DNA of 64,000 bases. Origin: Nemertoderma westbladi (Eukaryota; Xenacoelomorpha; Nemertodermatida; Nemertodermatidae). The position numbers and the translations under genes are program-made. Positions within the stretch are counted from its first letter, which is position 1, and the number at the start of each line of letters is the position of its first letter. The notes beneath the pieces are model-generated. The model saw only the letters and a list, made by a program, of their open reading frames with translations. It made no database searches and had not been told where the DNA came from. Location: NCBI GenBank assembly GCA_032718475.1, contig JAUCBJ010007749.1, positions 1-64,000 on the forward strand, written 5' to 3'. Shown piece by piece: positions 22,296 through 36,300 of this stretch.

Positions 22296-24377
22296 TTATT
22301 AAATTATTATTATTATTCATTGATATCGTGCAGCATAATATATATGGTTCATTCCTACAGTAAATAGAGAGATATATAGAAGTACGTAGCACAAAATAGA
22401 CAAAGAAACGAACGTATAGTAATACTTGGGGGAATTTTTGCACATAATTAATTAATATCATTAAACAGAAGCAACGTAGTCTAACATATATTTTATTTCT
22501 TCACCTGGCATAACTAAATCACTACATAAACAAAAGGCTAATTCATTGCAACAATTCAACTTCCATTGATCCTTTACGTTAAACAAAAACGAACACATGG
22601 GTGAGCCACGAAGTGAGCGAAGCCTTAGCATATGGGTGCCATTAACGAGTTGTCTCCATCTCGTCGTAAATATTTGAACGCTAATAACTCGGTCATTCCT
22701 TGATGAAATTAAACGAATACATGGTTACTATTGGTACTTTAAGACACGCTCATAACGAAAAAATCATTCACGGGAAAATGCGATTTAGTATAAGACAGAA
22801 ATATCGCGCTTTGATTCTTTAGCGAACAACTAAATTATAGTCACATAATGGATTCTGCAATGAGTAGAATACCAATACTTTCTATATGCACCTAAACAGG
22901 GGCGCTGAATTCAAAAATAACCTCTAAAATATCTTAAAGTTGACACAAATATGATTTTATCTACTCAACTATCTGTGAAACGAAAATTCAGCCTACGCAA
23001 CTATAACCTATGAAACTACCCGTACTTCACACATGATATCTCGTTAACGAAACAAGGTATGGATATGGATAAACTGTTTTTAGATTTTATATCTTTTTTA
23101 GATTTTATTATTATTATTTATTTTTTTTATTTATTTTATTACTTCTTTTTTAGATTTGTTTTTAGATATTTTTTTCCATTGAACACAGATATCAAAATAT
23201 CGATGAATGTGAAACACGGAAGATAAATTATGTATGAAAGTTGTTCTGTGACACTGAGAGCTTCCCGCATTTACAGTGTCCTGTCGTGGAACTAATTAAT
23301 GGCTTGATTGTTTCTATGAGATACTCAAATGTGTCGCAATCCATCCGCAGATATCGCCGATATTGATGTTGTGCATCACACTCTAATAACTCTTGCATTA
23401 TAATGCGATATAGCGATTTTCTTTGCTCCTCAGACAGCCCGTTATCACTTCACTCGCCCCATTTCTTTTTCGGTTCAACCAACAGATAGAAGAGTCAGGC
23501 AATTGCCGAGTTATTCAATAGGACATTTGACTGTAAATTGTACCTTTTTTGCAGTTTTACTGCAATTTGTATAGAATTTTAACGATTTATGATGTTAAAA
23601 AATAGGGGCAGTGGGCAATGCGAAATGTTCCAAAATTATAGGGAGGCTGCGCAAGAATATAATAATAGCCAGCACTACTATTTTACATCACACTAACTAC
23701 AGTAAGTTGCTCTCAAAGGCCATGTTGCTGGTAAAGTTGCCGCCACGCTTAAACTGCGAAAAATTAAGTTGCTCCAAAAAGTTGCAAGTTGACGATAAAA
23801 GTTGCTCAAAAAGTTGCTACGTCTGAACCGGCCTTTAGAACAGTTAATTCTTCCAAATCGTTACACCTCAACACGAGGTAACTCAGAGAATGCAATAATT
23901 AATTACAAATTTGGTAATTACACCATATAATATAAAATCACAATTCACAGGCTTGCATTTTTTGGCAAAGTGCAAACTCTGCACTGTGGTTGAAATTGTC
24001 ACAGATTTTCTAAGGAGAGTCTCTGAATGATCTTACTTCATGCGATATTCTAAAAGATGATATTATATTTCGTTGAGATAGGAGACAGGACAGGACTTAT
24101 TTTCACCGACTTGCTGTATGTGTAGGGGATGATTATCATTATTGTTGAAAATATATTAAAATGTTTCAAAATATGAACAATTATGATTTATTAGAATAAA
24201 AGAAAAGGAGAAATACTATTCAGTAAATAGTATAATTTAAACAGTATATACATATATATATATAATATAAATATACTGTACAATACACTGCAATTGAAAG
24301 TCTCAAACAACAATCGTTTAAGAGTAATTTATAAATGAATCCCAAAGAAATATAAATTTTAAGAATAGGCCTACAAT
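22296..24377. other. Non-coding DNA downstream of the SEPSECS-like gene
   Basis: AT-rich. From 22600 to 22760 it has GAGCCACGAAGTGAGCGAAG and CTCGGTCATTCCTTGATGAA, the latter resembling sequence after the tRNA-like feature at 46306, so it is probably part of a dispersed repeat. Around 23700-23825 AGTTGC recurs at short intervals. A minus-strand AATAAA at 24192-24187 is a candidate polyadenylation signal about 190 bases past the SEPSECS-like stop codon. Confidence 0.5.
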
Positions 24378-27300
24378 CTATTTCCCACGTGAAAACAACC
24401 CTAATAACCCACTCACCACATGGCTTACAATTGAAAACTTTCTTGGTTTTCCACTTTTTGAACCATCCGTTTCATTTAAAGAGGTAACAACATTATTAGA
24501 AGAAACCCCACCCTCTACTTGCACACACTCCCATCCTGAGTCAGTTTCTTCAGGAATGGGATCGTTGTCTGAACTGCAGTTATCCATCTCTATATCTGGA
24601 GATTCCACATGTTGTATTTTATCTATCTCTATATCAGGAGATTCCACATGTTGTATTCTATCTATCTCTATATCTGGAGATTCCACATGTTGTATTTTAT
24701 CTATCTCTATATCTGGAGATTCATCATCTTGTATGTCATCTGTCTCTATAACATGAGATTCCTTATCAGTTTCTATATTAGGAGATTCCACATGTTGTAT
24801 TTTATCAGTCTCTCTAACTGGAGATTCGTCATGTTGTATGTTATCTGTCTCTATATCTGGAGATTCATCATGTTGTATGTTAATTGTCTCTATAACTGGA
24901 GATTCCTTATCAGTCTCTATATCTGGAGATTCCTTATCAGTCTCTATATCTGGAGATTCCTTATCCGTCTCTATATCTGGAGATTCCTTATGTTGTATAT
25001 TATCTGTCTCTATATCTAGAGATTCCACTTGTTGACTGTTATCTGTCTCTATATCTGGAGATTCCTTATCCGTCTCTATATCTGGAGATTCATCATGTTG
25101 TATGTTATCTGTCTCTATATCTGGAGATTCCACATGTTGTATGTTATCCGTCTCCATAACTGGAGATTCCACATGTTGTATATTATCAGTCTCTTTATCT
25201 GGAGATTCCACATGTTGTATGTTATCAGTCTCTATATCTGGAGATTTCACATGTTGTATTTTATTAGTCTCTATAACTGGAGATTCCTCATGTTGTATGT
25301 TATCAGTCTCTATATCTGGAGATTCATCATGTTGTATGTTATCTGTCTCTATAACTGGAGATTCCTTATCAGTCTCTATATCTGGAGATTCCTCATGTTC
25401 TATGTTAACCGTCTCTATATCTGGAGATTCCTTATGTTGTATTTTATCAGTCTCTATATCTGAAGATTCCACATGTTGTATTTTATCAGTCTCTATAACT
25501 GGAGATTCTTCATGTTGTATGTTAACCGTCTCTATATCTGGAGATTCCTTATGTTGTATTTTATCAGTCTCTATATCTGGAGATTCCACATGTTGTATTT
25601 TATCAGTCTCTCTAACTGGAGATTCGTCATGTTGTATGTTATCTGTCTCTATATCTGGAGATTCATCATGTTGCATGTTAATTGTCTCTATAACTGGAGA
25701 TTCCTTATCAGTCTCTATATCTGGAGATTCCTTATCAGTCTCTATATCTGGAGATTCCTTATCAGTCTCTATATCTGGAGATTCTTCACGTTCTATGTTA
25801 ACCGTCTCTACATCTGGAGATTCCTTATGTTGTATATTATCAGTCTCTATATCAGGAGATTCTTCATGTTGTATGTTATCCATCTCTATATCTGGAGATT
25901 CCACTTGTTGACTGTTATCAGTCTCTATATCTGGAGATTCCTTAGGCATCTCTATATCTGGAGATTCCTTATGTTGTATTTTATCAGTCTCCATAACTGG
26001 AGATTCCACATGTTGTATATTATCAGTCTCTATATCTGGAGATTCCTTATGTTGTATTTTATCAGTCTCTATAACTGGAGATTCCTCATGTTGTCTGTTA
26101 TCCATCTCTATATCTGGAGATTCCACTTGTTGACTGTTATCAGTCTCTATATCTGGAGATTCCTTATGCATCTCTATATCTGGAGATTCCTTATGTTGTA
26201 TTTTATCAGTCTCTATATCTGGAGATTCCACATGTTGTATATTATCAGTCTCTTTATCTGGAGATTCCACATGTTGTATTTTATCAGTCTCTATATCTGG
26301 AGATTCCACATGTTGTATGTTATCCGTCTCTATATCTGGAGATTCCTTATGTTGTATTTTATCAGTCTCTATATCTGGAGATTCCACATGTTGTATATTA
26401 TCAGTCTCTTTATCTGGAGATTCCACATGTTGTATTTTATCAGTCTCTATATCTGGAGATTCCACTTGTTGTATGTTATCTGTCTCTATATCTGGAGATT
26501 CCACATGTTGTATATTATCAGTCTCTTTATCTGGAGATTCCACATGTTGTATTTTATCAGTCTCTATATCTGGAGATTCCACATGTTGTATGTTATCCGT
26601 CTCTATATCTGGAGATTCCTTATGTTGTATTTTATCAGTCTCTATATCTGGAGATTCCACATGTTGTATATTATCAGTCTCTTTATCTGGAGATTCCACA
26701 TGTTGTATTTTATCAGTCTCTATATCTGGAGATTCCACTTGTTGTATGTTATCTGTCTCTATATCTGGAGATTCCACATGTTGTATGTTATCCGTCTCTA
26801 TATCTGGAGATTCCTTATGTTGTATTTTATCAGTCTCTATATCTGGAGATTCCACATGTTGTATATTATCAGTCTCTTTATCTGGAGATTCCACATGTTG
26901 TATTTTATCAGTCTCTATATCTGGAGATTCCACTTGTTGTATGTTATCTGTCTCTATATCTGGAGATTCCACATGTTGTATATTATCAGTCTCTTTATCT
27001 GGAGATTCCACATGTTGTATTTTATCAGTCTCTATATCTGGAGATTCCACATGTTGTATGTTATCCGTCTCTATATCTGGAGATTCCTTATGTTGTATTT
27101 TATCAGTCTCTATATCTGGAGATTCCACATGTTGTATATTATCAGTCTCTTTATCTGGAGATTCCACATGTTGTATTTTATCAGTCTCTATATCTGGAGA
27201 TTCCACTTGTTGTATGTTATCTGTCTCTATATCTGGAGATTCCACATGTTGTATATTATCAGTCTCTTTATCTGGAGATTCCACATGTTGTATGTTATCC

Positions 27301-30300
27301 ATCTCTATATCTGGAGATTCCTCATGTTGTATGTTATCCGTCTCTATATCTGGAGATTCATCATGTTGTATGTTATCTGTCTCTATATCTGGAGATTCCT
27401 CATGTTGTATGTTATCCATCTCTATATCTGGAGATTCCTCATGTTGTATATTATCAGTCTCTATATCTGGAGATTCATCATGTTGTATGTTATCTGTCTC
27501 TATAACTGGAGATTCCTTATCAGTCTCCATAACTGGAGATTCCACATGTTGTATGTTATCCATCTCTATATCTGGAGATTCCTCATGTTGTATGTTATCA
27601 GTCTCTATATCTGGAGATTCATCATCTTGTATGTCATCTGTCTCTATAATTTGAGATTCCTTACCAGTTTCTATATTAGGAGATTCCTCATGTTGTATAT
27701 TAGCAGTCTCTATATCTGGAGATTCCTCATGTTGTATGTTATTAGTCTCTATATCTGGAGATTCATCATCTTGTATGTCATCTGTCTCTATAACTTGAGA
27801 TTCCTTACCAGTTTCTATATTAGGAGATTCCTCATGTTGTATATTATCAGTCTCTATATCTGGAGATTCCTCATGTTGTATGTTATCCATCTCTATATCT
27901 GGAGATTCCTCATGTTGTATGTTATCAGTCTCTATATCTGGAGATTCATCATCTTGTATGTCATCTGTCTCTATAACTTGAGATTCCTTACCAGTTTCTA
28001 TATTAGGAGATTCCTCATGTTGTATATTATCAGTCTCTATATCTGGAGATTCCTCATGTTGTATGTTATTAGTCTCTATATCTGGAGATTCATCATCTTG
28101 TAAGTCATCTGTCTCTATAACTTGAGATTCCTTACCAGTTTCTATATTAGGAGATTCCCCATGTTGTATATTATCAGTCTCTATATCTGGAGATTCCACA
28201 TGTTGTATGTTATCCATCTCTATATCTGGAGATTTCTCATGTTGTATATTATCAGTCTCTATATCTGGAGATTCATCATGTTGTATGTTATCCGTTTCTA
28301 TATCTGGAGATTTTTTATCAGTCTCTATATCTGGAGATTCTTTATCCGTCTCTATATCTGGAGATTCTTTATCCGTCTCTATATCTGGAGATTTCTTATC
28401 CGTCTCTATATCTGGAGATTCATCATGTTGTATGTTATCCGTCTCTATATCTGGAGATTCCTCATGTTGTATGTTATCTGTCTCTATATCTGGAGATTCA
28501 TCATGTTGTATGTTATCAGTCTCTATATCTGGAGATTCATCATGTTGTATGTTATCTGTCTCTATAACTGGAGATTCCGTATCATTCTCTATTTCTGGAG
28601 ATTCCTCATGTTGTATATTATCAGTCTCCATATCTGGAGATTCCACATGTTGTATATTATCCGTCTCTATATCTGAAGATTTCTTATCAATCTCTATATC
28701 TGGAGATTCTTTATCAGTCTCTATATCTAGAGATTCCTCATGTTGTATATTATCAGTCTCTATATCTGGAGATTCATCATGTTGTATGTTATCTGTCTCT
28801 ATAACTGGAGATTCCTTATCATTCTCTATAACTGGAGATTCCTCATGTTGTATATTATCAGTCTCCATATCTGGAGATTCCACATGTTGTATATTATCAG
28901 TCTCTATATCTGGAGATTCCACATGTTGTATGTTATCCATCTCTATATCTGGAGATTCCTCATGTTGTATATTATCAGTCTCTATATCTGGAGATTCATC
29001 ATGTTGTATGTTATCTGTCTCTATAACTGGAGATTCCTTATCATTATCTATATCTGGAGATTCCACATGTTGTATTTTATCAGTCTCTATATCTGGAGAT
29101 TCCTTATGTTGTATTTTATCAGTCTCCATAACTGGAGATTCCCCATGTTGTCTGTTATCCGTCCCTATATCTGGAGATTCCTCATGTTGTAAATTATCAG
29201 TCTCTATATCTGGAGATTCCTTATCATTCTCTATTTCTGGAGATTCATCATGTGGTATATTATCAGTCTCTATATCTGGAGATTCATCATGTTGTATGTT
29301 ATCCGTCTCTATACCTGGAGATTCCTCATGTTGTATATTATCAGTCTCTATATCTGGAGATTCCTCATGTTGTATATTATCTGTCTCTATAACTGGAGAT
29401 TCGTCATGTTGTATGTTATCTGTCTCTATATCTGGAGATTCATCATGTTGTATGTTATCTGTCTCTATATCTGGAGATTCATCATGTTGTATATTATCAG
29501 TCTCTATATCTGGAGATTCCTCATGTAGTATGTTATCTGTCTCTATAACTGGAGATTCGTCATGTTGTATGTAATCTGTCTCTATAACTGGAGATTCCTT
29601 ATGTTGTATGTTATCAGTCTCTATATCTGGAGATTCCTCATGTTCTATGTTAACCGTCTCTATATCTGGAGATTCCACATGTTGTATTTTATCCGTCTCT
29701 ATAACCGGAGATTCCTCATGTTGTATATTATCAGTCTCTATATCTGGAGATTCCTCATGTTGTATATTATCTGTCTCTATATCTGGAGATTCATCATGTT
29801 GTATGTTATCTGTCTCTATATCTGGAGATTCCTTATGTTGTATATTATCAGTCTCTATATCTGGAGATTCCTCATGTTGTATGTTATCTGTCTCTATAAC
29901 TGGAGATTCGTCATGTTGTATGTTATCCGTATCTATATCGGGAGATTCCACTTGTTGACTGTTATCCGTATCTATATCTGGAGATTCCTCATGTTGTATC
30001 TTATCTGTCTCTATAACTGGAGATTCCTTATCCTTCTCTATATCTTGAGATCCCTTATCCGTCTCTATAACCGGAGATTCCTCATGATGTATGTTATCCG
30101 TCTCTATATCTGGAGATTCCACTTGTTGACTGTTATCTTTCTCTATATCTGTAGAATCCTCATGTTGTATGTTATCAGTCTCTATACCTGGAGATTCCTT
30201 ATGTTGTATTTTATCAGTCTCTATACCTGGAGAATCCTCATGTTGTATGTTATCAGTCTCTATATCTGGAGATTCGTTATGTTGTATTTTATCAGTCTCT

Positions 30301-33300
30301 ATATCTGGAGATTCCACATGTTGTATTTTATCAGTCTCTATATCTGGAGATTCCTTATGTTGTTTGTTATCCATCTCTATACCTGGAGAATCCTCATGTT
30401 GTATGTTATCAGTCTCTATATCTGGAGATTCCTTATGTTGTATTTTATCAGTCTCTATATCTGGAGATTCCACATGTTGTATTTTATCAGTCTCTATATC
30501 TGGAGATTCCACATGTTGTATTTTATCAGTCTCTATATCTGGAGATTCCACTTGTTGTATTTTATCAGTCTCTATACCTGGAGAATCCTCATGTTGTATG
30601 TTATCAGTCTCTATACCTGGAGATTCCTTATGTTGTATTTTATCAGTCTCTATACCTGGAGAATCCTCATGTTGTATGTTATCAGTTTCTATATCTGGAG
30701 ATTCCTTTTGTTGTATTTTATCAGTCTCTATATCTGGAGATTCCACATGTTGTATTTTATCAGTCTCTATATCTGGAGATTCCTTATGTTGTTTGTTATC
30801 CATCTCTATACCTGGAGAATCCCCATGTTGTATGTTATCAGTCTCTATATCTGGAGATTCATCATGTTGTATGTTATCAGTCTCTATATCTGGATATTCC
30901 TCATGTTGTATTTTATCAGTCTCTATAACTGGAGATTCCTTATGTTGTATTTTATCAGTCTCCATAACTGGAGATTTCACATCTTGTATATTATCAGTCT
31001 CTATATCTGGAGATTCCTTATCCATCTCTATATCTGGAGATTCCTTATGTTGTATTTTATCAGTCTCCATAACTGGAGATTCCACATGTTGTATATTATC
31101 AGTCTCTATATCTGGAGATTCCTTATCCATCTCTATTTCTGGAGATTCCTTATGTTGTATTTTATCAGTCTCCATAACTGGAGATTCCACATGTTGTATA
31201 TTATCAGTCTTTATATCTGGAGATTCCTTATGTTGTATGTTATCCATTTCTATATCTGGAGATTCCTTATGTTGTATGTTATCCATCTCTATATCTGGAG
31301 ATTCCACTTGTTGACTGTTATCAGTCTCTATATCTGGAGATTCCTCATGTTGTATGTTATCTTTCTCTATATCTGGAGATTCCTTATGTTGTATTTTATC
31401 AGTCTCTATAACTGGAGATTCCACATGTTGTATATTATCAGTCTCTATATCTGGAGATTCCTTTTCCATCTCTATATCTGGAGATTCCTTATGTTGTATT
31501 TTATCAGTCTCCATAACTGGAGATTCCACATGTTGTATATTATCAGTCTTTATATCTGGAGATTCCTTATGTTGTATGTTATCCATTTCTATATCTGGAG
31601 ATTCCTTATGTTGTATGTTATCCATCTCTATATCTGGAGATTCCACTTGTTGACTGTTATCAGTCTCTATATCTGGAGATTCCTCATGTTGTATGTTATC
31701 TTTCTCTATATCTGGAGATTCCTTATGTTGTATGTTATCCATCTCTATATCTGGAGATTCCACTTGTTGACTGTTATCAGTCTCTATATCTGGAGATTCC
31801 TCATGTTGTATGTTATCTTTCTCTATATCTGGAGATTCTTTATGTTGTATGTTATCCATCTCTATATCTGGAGATTCCACTTGTTGACTGTTATCAGTCT
31901 CTATATCTGGAGATTCCTCATGTTGTATGTTATCTTTCTCTATATCTGGAGATTCCTTATGTTGTATGTTATCCATCTCTATATCTGGAGATTCCACTTG
32001 TTGACTGTCATCAGTCTCTATATCTGGAGATTCCTTATCCATCTCTATATCTGGAGTTTCCTTATGTTGTATTTTATCAGTCTCCATAACTGGAGATTTC
32101 ACATCTTGTATATTATCAGTCTCTATATCTGGAGATTCCTTATGTTGTATGTTATCCATCTCTATATCTGGAGATTCCACTTGTTGACTGTCATCAGTCT
32201 CTATATCTGGAGATTCCTTATCCATCTCTATATCTGGAGTTTCCTTATGTTGTATTTTATCAGTCTCCATAACTGGAGATTTCACATGTTGTATATTATC
32301 AGTCTCTATATCTGGAGATTCCTCATGTTCTATGTTTTCCGTCTCTATATCTGGAGATTCCTCATGTTCTACATTATCAGTCTCTATATCTGGAAATTCC
32401 TCATGTTGTATGTTATCAGTCTCTACACCTGGAGAATCCTCATGTTGTCTGTTATCAGTCTCTATAACTGGAGATTCCTTATGTTGTATGTTATCAGTCT
32501 CTATATCTAGAGATTCCTCATGTTGTATGTTATCAGTCTCTATATCTAGAGATTCCACTTGTTGTAAGTTATCAGTCTCTATAACTGGAGTTTCTTTATC
32601 ATTATCTTTATCTGGAGATTCATCATGTTGTATGTTATCCGTCTCTATATCTGGAAATTCCTCATGTTGTATATTATCAGTCTCTATAACTGGAGATTCC
32701 TTATCATTCTCTATATTTGGGGATCCCTTATCAGTCTCTATAACTTGAGATTCCTCATGTTGTATGTTATTAGTCTCTATACCTGGAGAATCCTCATGTT
32801 CTCTGTTATCAGTCTCTATATCTGGAGATTCCTTATGTTGTATATTATCAGTCTCTATATCTGGAGATTCCTCATGTTCTACATTATCAGTCTCTATATC
32901 TGGAAATTCCTCATGTTGTATGTTATCAGTCTCTACACCTGGAGAATCCTCATGTTGTCTGTTATCAGTCTCTATAACTGGAGAGTCCTCATGTTGTATA
33001 TTATCAGTCTCTATAACTGGAGATTCCTTATCATTCTCTATATCTGGGGATCCCTTATCAGTCTCTATAACTTGAGATTCCTCATGTTGTATGTTATTAG
33101 TCTCTATACCTGGAGAATCCTCATGTTCTCTGTTATCAGTCTCTATATCTGGAGATTCCTTATGTTGTATATTATCAGTCTCTATACCTGGAGAATCCTC
33201 ATGTTGTCTGTTATCAGTCTCTATAACTGGAGAGTCCTCATGTTGTTTATTATCAGTCTCTATAACTGGAGATTCCTTATGTTGTATATTATCAGTCTCT

Positions 33301-36300
33301 ATATCTGGAGATTCCTTATGTTGTATATTATCAGTCTCTATATCTGGAAATTCCTCATGTTGTCTGTTATCAGTCTCTATAACTGGAGAGTCCTCATGTT
33401 GTTTATTATCAGTCTCTATAACTGGAGATTCCTTATGTTGTATATTATCAGTCTCTATATCTGGAGATTCCTTATGTTGTATATTATCAGTCTCTATATC
33501 TGGAAATTCCTCATGTTGTCTGTTATCAGTCTCTATAACTGGAGAGTCCTCATGTTGTTTATTATCAGTCTCTATAACTGGAGATTCCTTATGTTGTATG
33601 TTATCAGTCTCTATATCTGGAGATTCCACTTGTTGACTGTTATCTTTCTCTATATCTGGAGATTCCTTATCAGTCTCTATATCTGGAGATTCCTTATCAG
33701 TCTCTATATCTGGAGATTCCTTATCATTCTCTATAACTGGAGATTCCTTATCAGTCTCTATATCTGGAGATTCCTTATCAGTCTCTATATCTGGATATTC
33801 CTTATCAGTCTCTATATCTGGAGATTCCTTATCATTCTCTATAACTGGAGATTCCTTATCAGTCTCTGTATCTGGATATTCCTTATCTGTCTCTATAACT
33901 GGAGATTCCTTATCATTCTCTATAACTGGAGATTCATCATGTTGTATGTTATCAGTCTCTATATCTGGAGATTCATCATGTTGTATGTTATCAGTCTCTA
34001 TATCTGGAGATTCCTTATCATTCTCTATTTCTGGAGATTCATCATGTTGTATGTTATCAGTCTCTATATCTGGAGATTCCTTATCAGTCTTTATATCTGG
34101 AGATTCCTTATCAGTCTCTATATCTGGAGATTCATCATGTTGTATGTTATCAGTCTCTATATCTGGAGGTTCCTTATGTTGTATATTATCCGTCTCTATA
34201 TCTGGAGATTCCACTTGTTGACTGTTAGGCCTATCTGTCTCTATATCTGGAGATTCCTTATCAGTCTCTATATCTGGAGATTTCTTATCATTCTCTATAT
34301 CTGGAGATTCCTTATCAGTCTCTGTATCTGGATATTCCTTATCTGTCTCTATAACTGGAGATTCCTTATCATTCTCTATATTTGGAGATTCATCATGTTG
34401 TATGTTATCCGTCTCTATATCTGGAGATTCCTTATCTGTCTCTATATCTGGAGATTCCTTATCAGTCTCTATATCTGGAGATTTCTTATCATTCTCTATA
34501 TCTGGAGATTCCTTATCAGTCTCTGTATCTGGATATTCCTTATCTGTCTCTATAACTGGAGATTCCTTATCATTCTCTATATCTGGAGATTCATCATGTT
34601 GTATGTTATCCGTCTCTATATCTGGAGATTCCTTATCTGTCTCTATAACTGGAGATTCCTTATCTGTCTCTATATCTGGAGATTCCTTATCATTCTCTAT
34701 ATCTGGAGATTCCACTTGTTGACTGTTATCTGTCTCTATATCTGGAGATTCCTTATCAGTCTCTATATCTGGAGATTCCTTATCAGTCTCTGTATCAGGA
34801 GATTCCTTATCAGTCTCTATATCTGGAGATTCCTTATCTGTCTCTATATCTGGAGATTCCACTTGTTGACTGTTATCTGTCTCTATATCTGGAGATTCCT
34901 TATCAGTCTCTATATCTGGAGATTCCTTATCAGTCTCTATATCTGGAGATTCCTTATCAGTCTCTATATCTGGAGATTCCTTATCTGTCTCTATATCTGG
35001 AGATTCCACTTGTTGACTGTTATCAGTCTCTATAACTGGAGATTCTTTATCATTATCTTTATCTGGAGATTCATCATGTTGTATGTTATCCGTATCTATA
35101 TCGGGAGATTCCACTTGTTGACTGTTATCTTTCTCTGAATCAGGAGATTCCTTATCAGTCTCTATATCTGGAGATTCCTTATCTGTCTCTATATCTGGAG
35201 ATTCCACTTGTTGACTGTTATCAGTCTCTATAACTGGAGATTCTTTATCATTATCTTTATCTGGAGATTCATCATGTTGTATGTTATCCGTATCTATATC
35301 GGGAGATTCCACTTGTTGACTGTTATCTTTCTCTATATCTGGAGATTCCTTATCAGTCTCTATATCTGGAGATTCCACTTGTTGTAAGTTATCAGTCTCT
35401 ATAACTGGAGATTCTTTATCATTATCTTTATCTGGAGATTCATCATGTTGTATGTTATCCGTATCTATATCGGGAGATTCCACTTGTTGACTGTTATCTT
35501 TCTCTATATCTGGAGATTCCTTATCAGTCTCTATATCTGGAGATTCCACTTGTTGTAAGTTATCAGTCTCTATAACTGGAGATTCTTTATCATTATCTTT
35601 ATCTGGAGATTCATCATGTTGTATGTTATCCGTATCTATATCGGGAGATTCCACTTGTTGACTGTTATCTGTCTCTATATCTGGATATTCCTTATCAGTC
35701 TCTATATCTGGAGATTCCTTATCAGTCTCTATATCTGGAGATTCCTTATCCGTATCTATATCTGGAGATTCCACTTGTTGTAAGTTATCAGTCTCTATAA
35801 CTGGAGATTCTTTATCATTATCTTTATCTGGAGATTCATCATGTTGTATGTTATCAGTCTCTATATCGGGAGATTCCACTTGTTGACTGTTATCTGTCTC
35901 TATATCTGGAGATTCCTTATCAGTCTCTATATCTGGAGATTCCACTTGTTGTAAGTTATCAGTCTCTATAACTGGAGATTCTTTATCATTATCTTTATCT
36001 GGAGATTCATCATGTTGTATGTTATCAGTCTCTATATCGGGAGATTCCACTTGTTGACTGTTATCTGTCTCTATATCTGGAGATTCCTTATCAGTCTCTA
36101 TATCTGGAGATTCCTTATCCGTATCTATATCTGGAGATTCCACTTGTTGACTGTTATCCGTCTCTATATCTGGAGATTCCTTATCATTCTCTATATCTGG
36201 AGATTCCTCATGTTGTATGTTATCAGTCTCTATATCGGGAGATTCCTTATCATTCTCTATATCTGGAGATTCCTCATGTTGTATGTTATCAGTCTCTATA

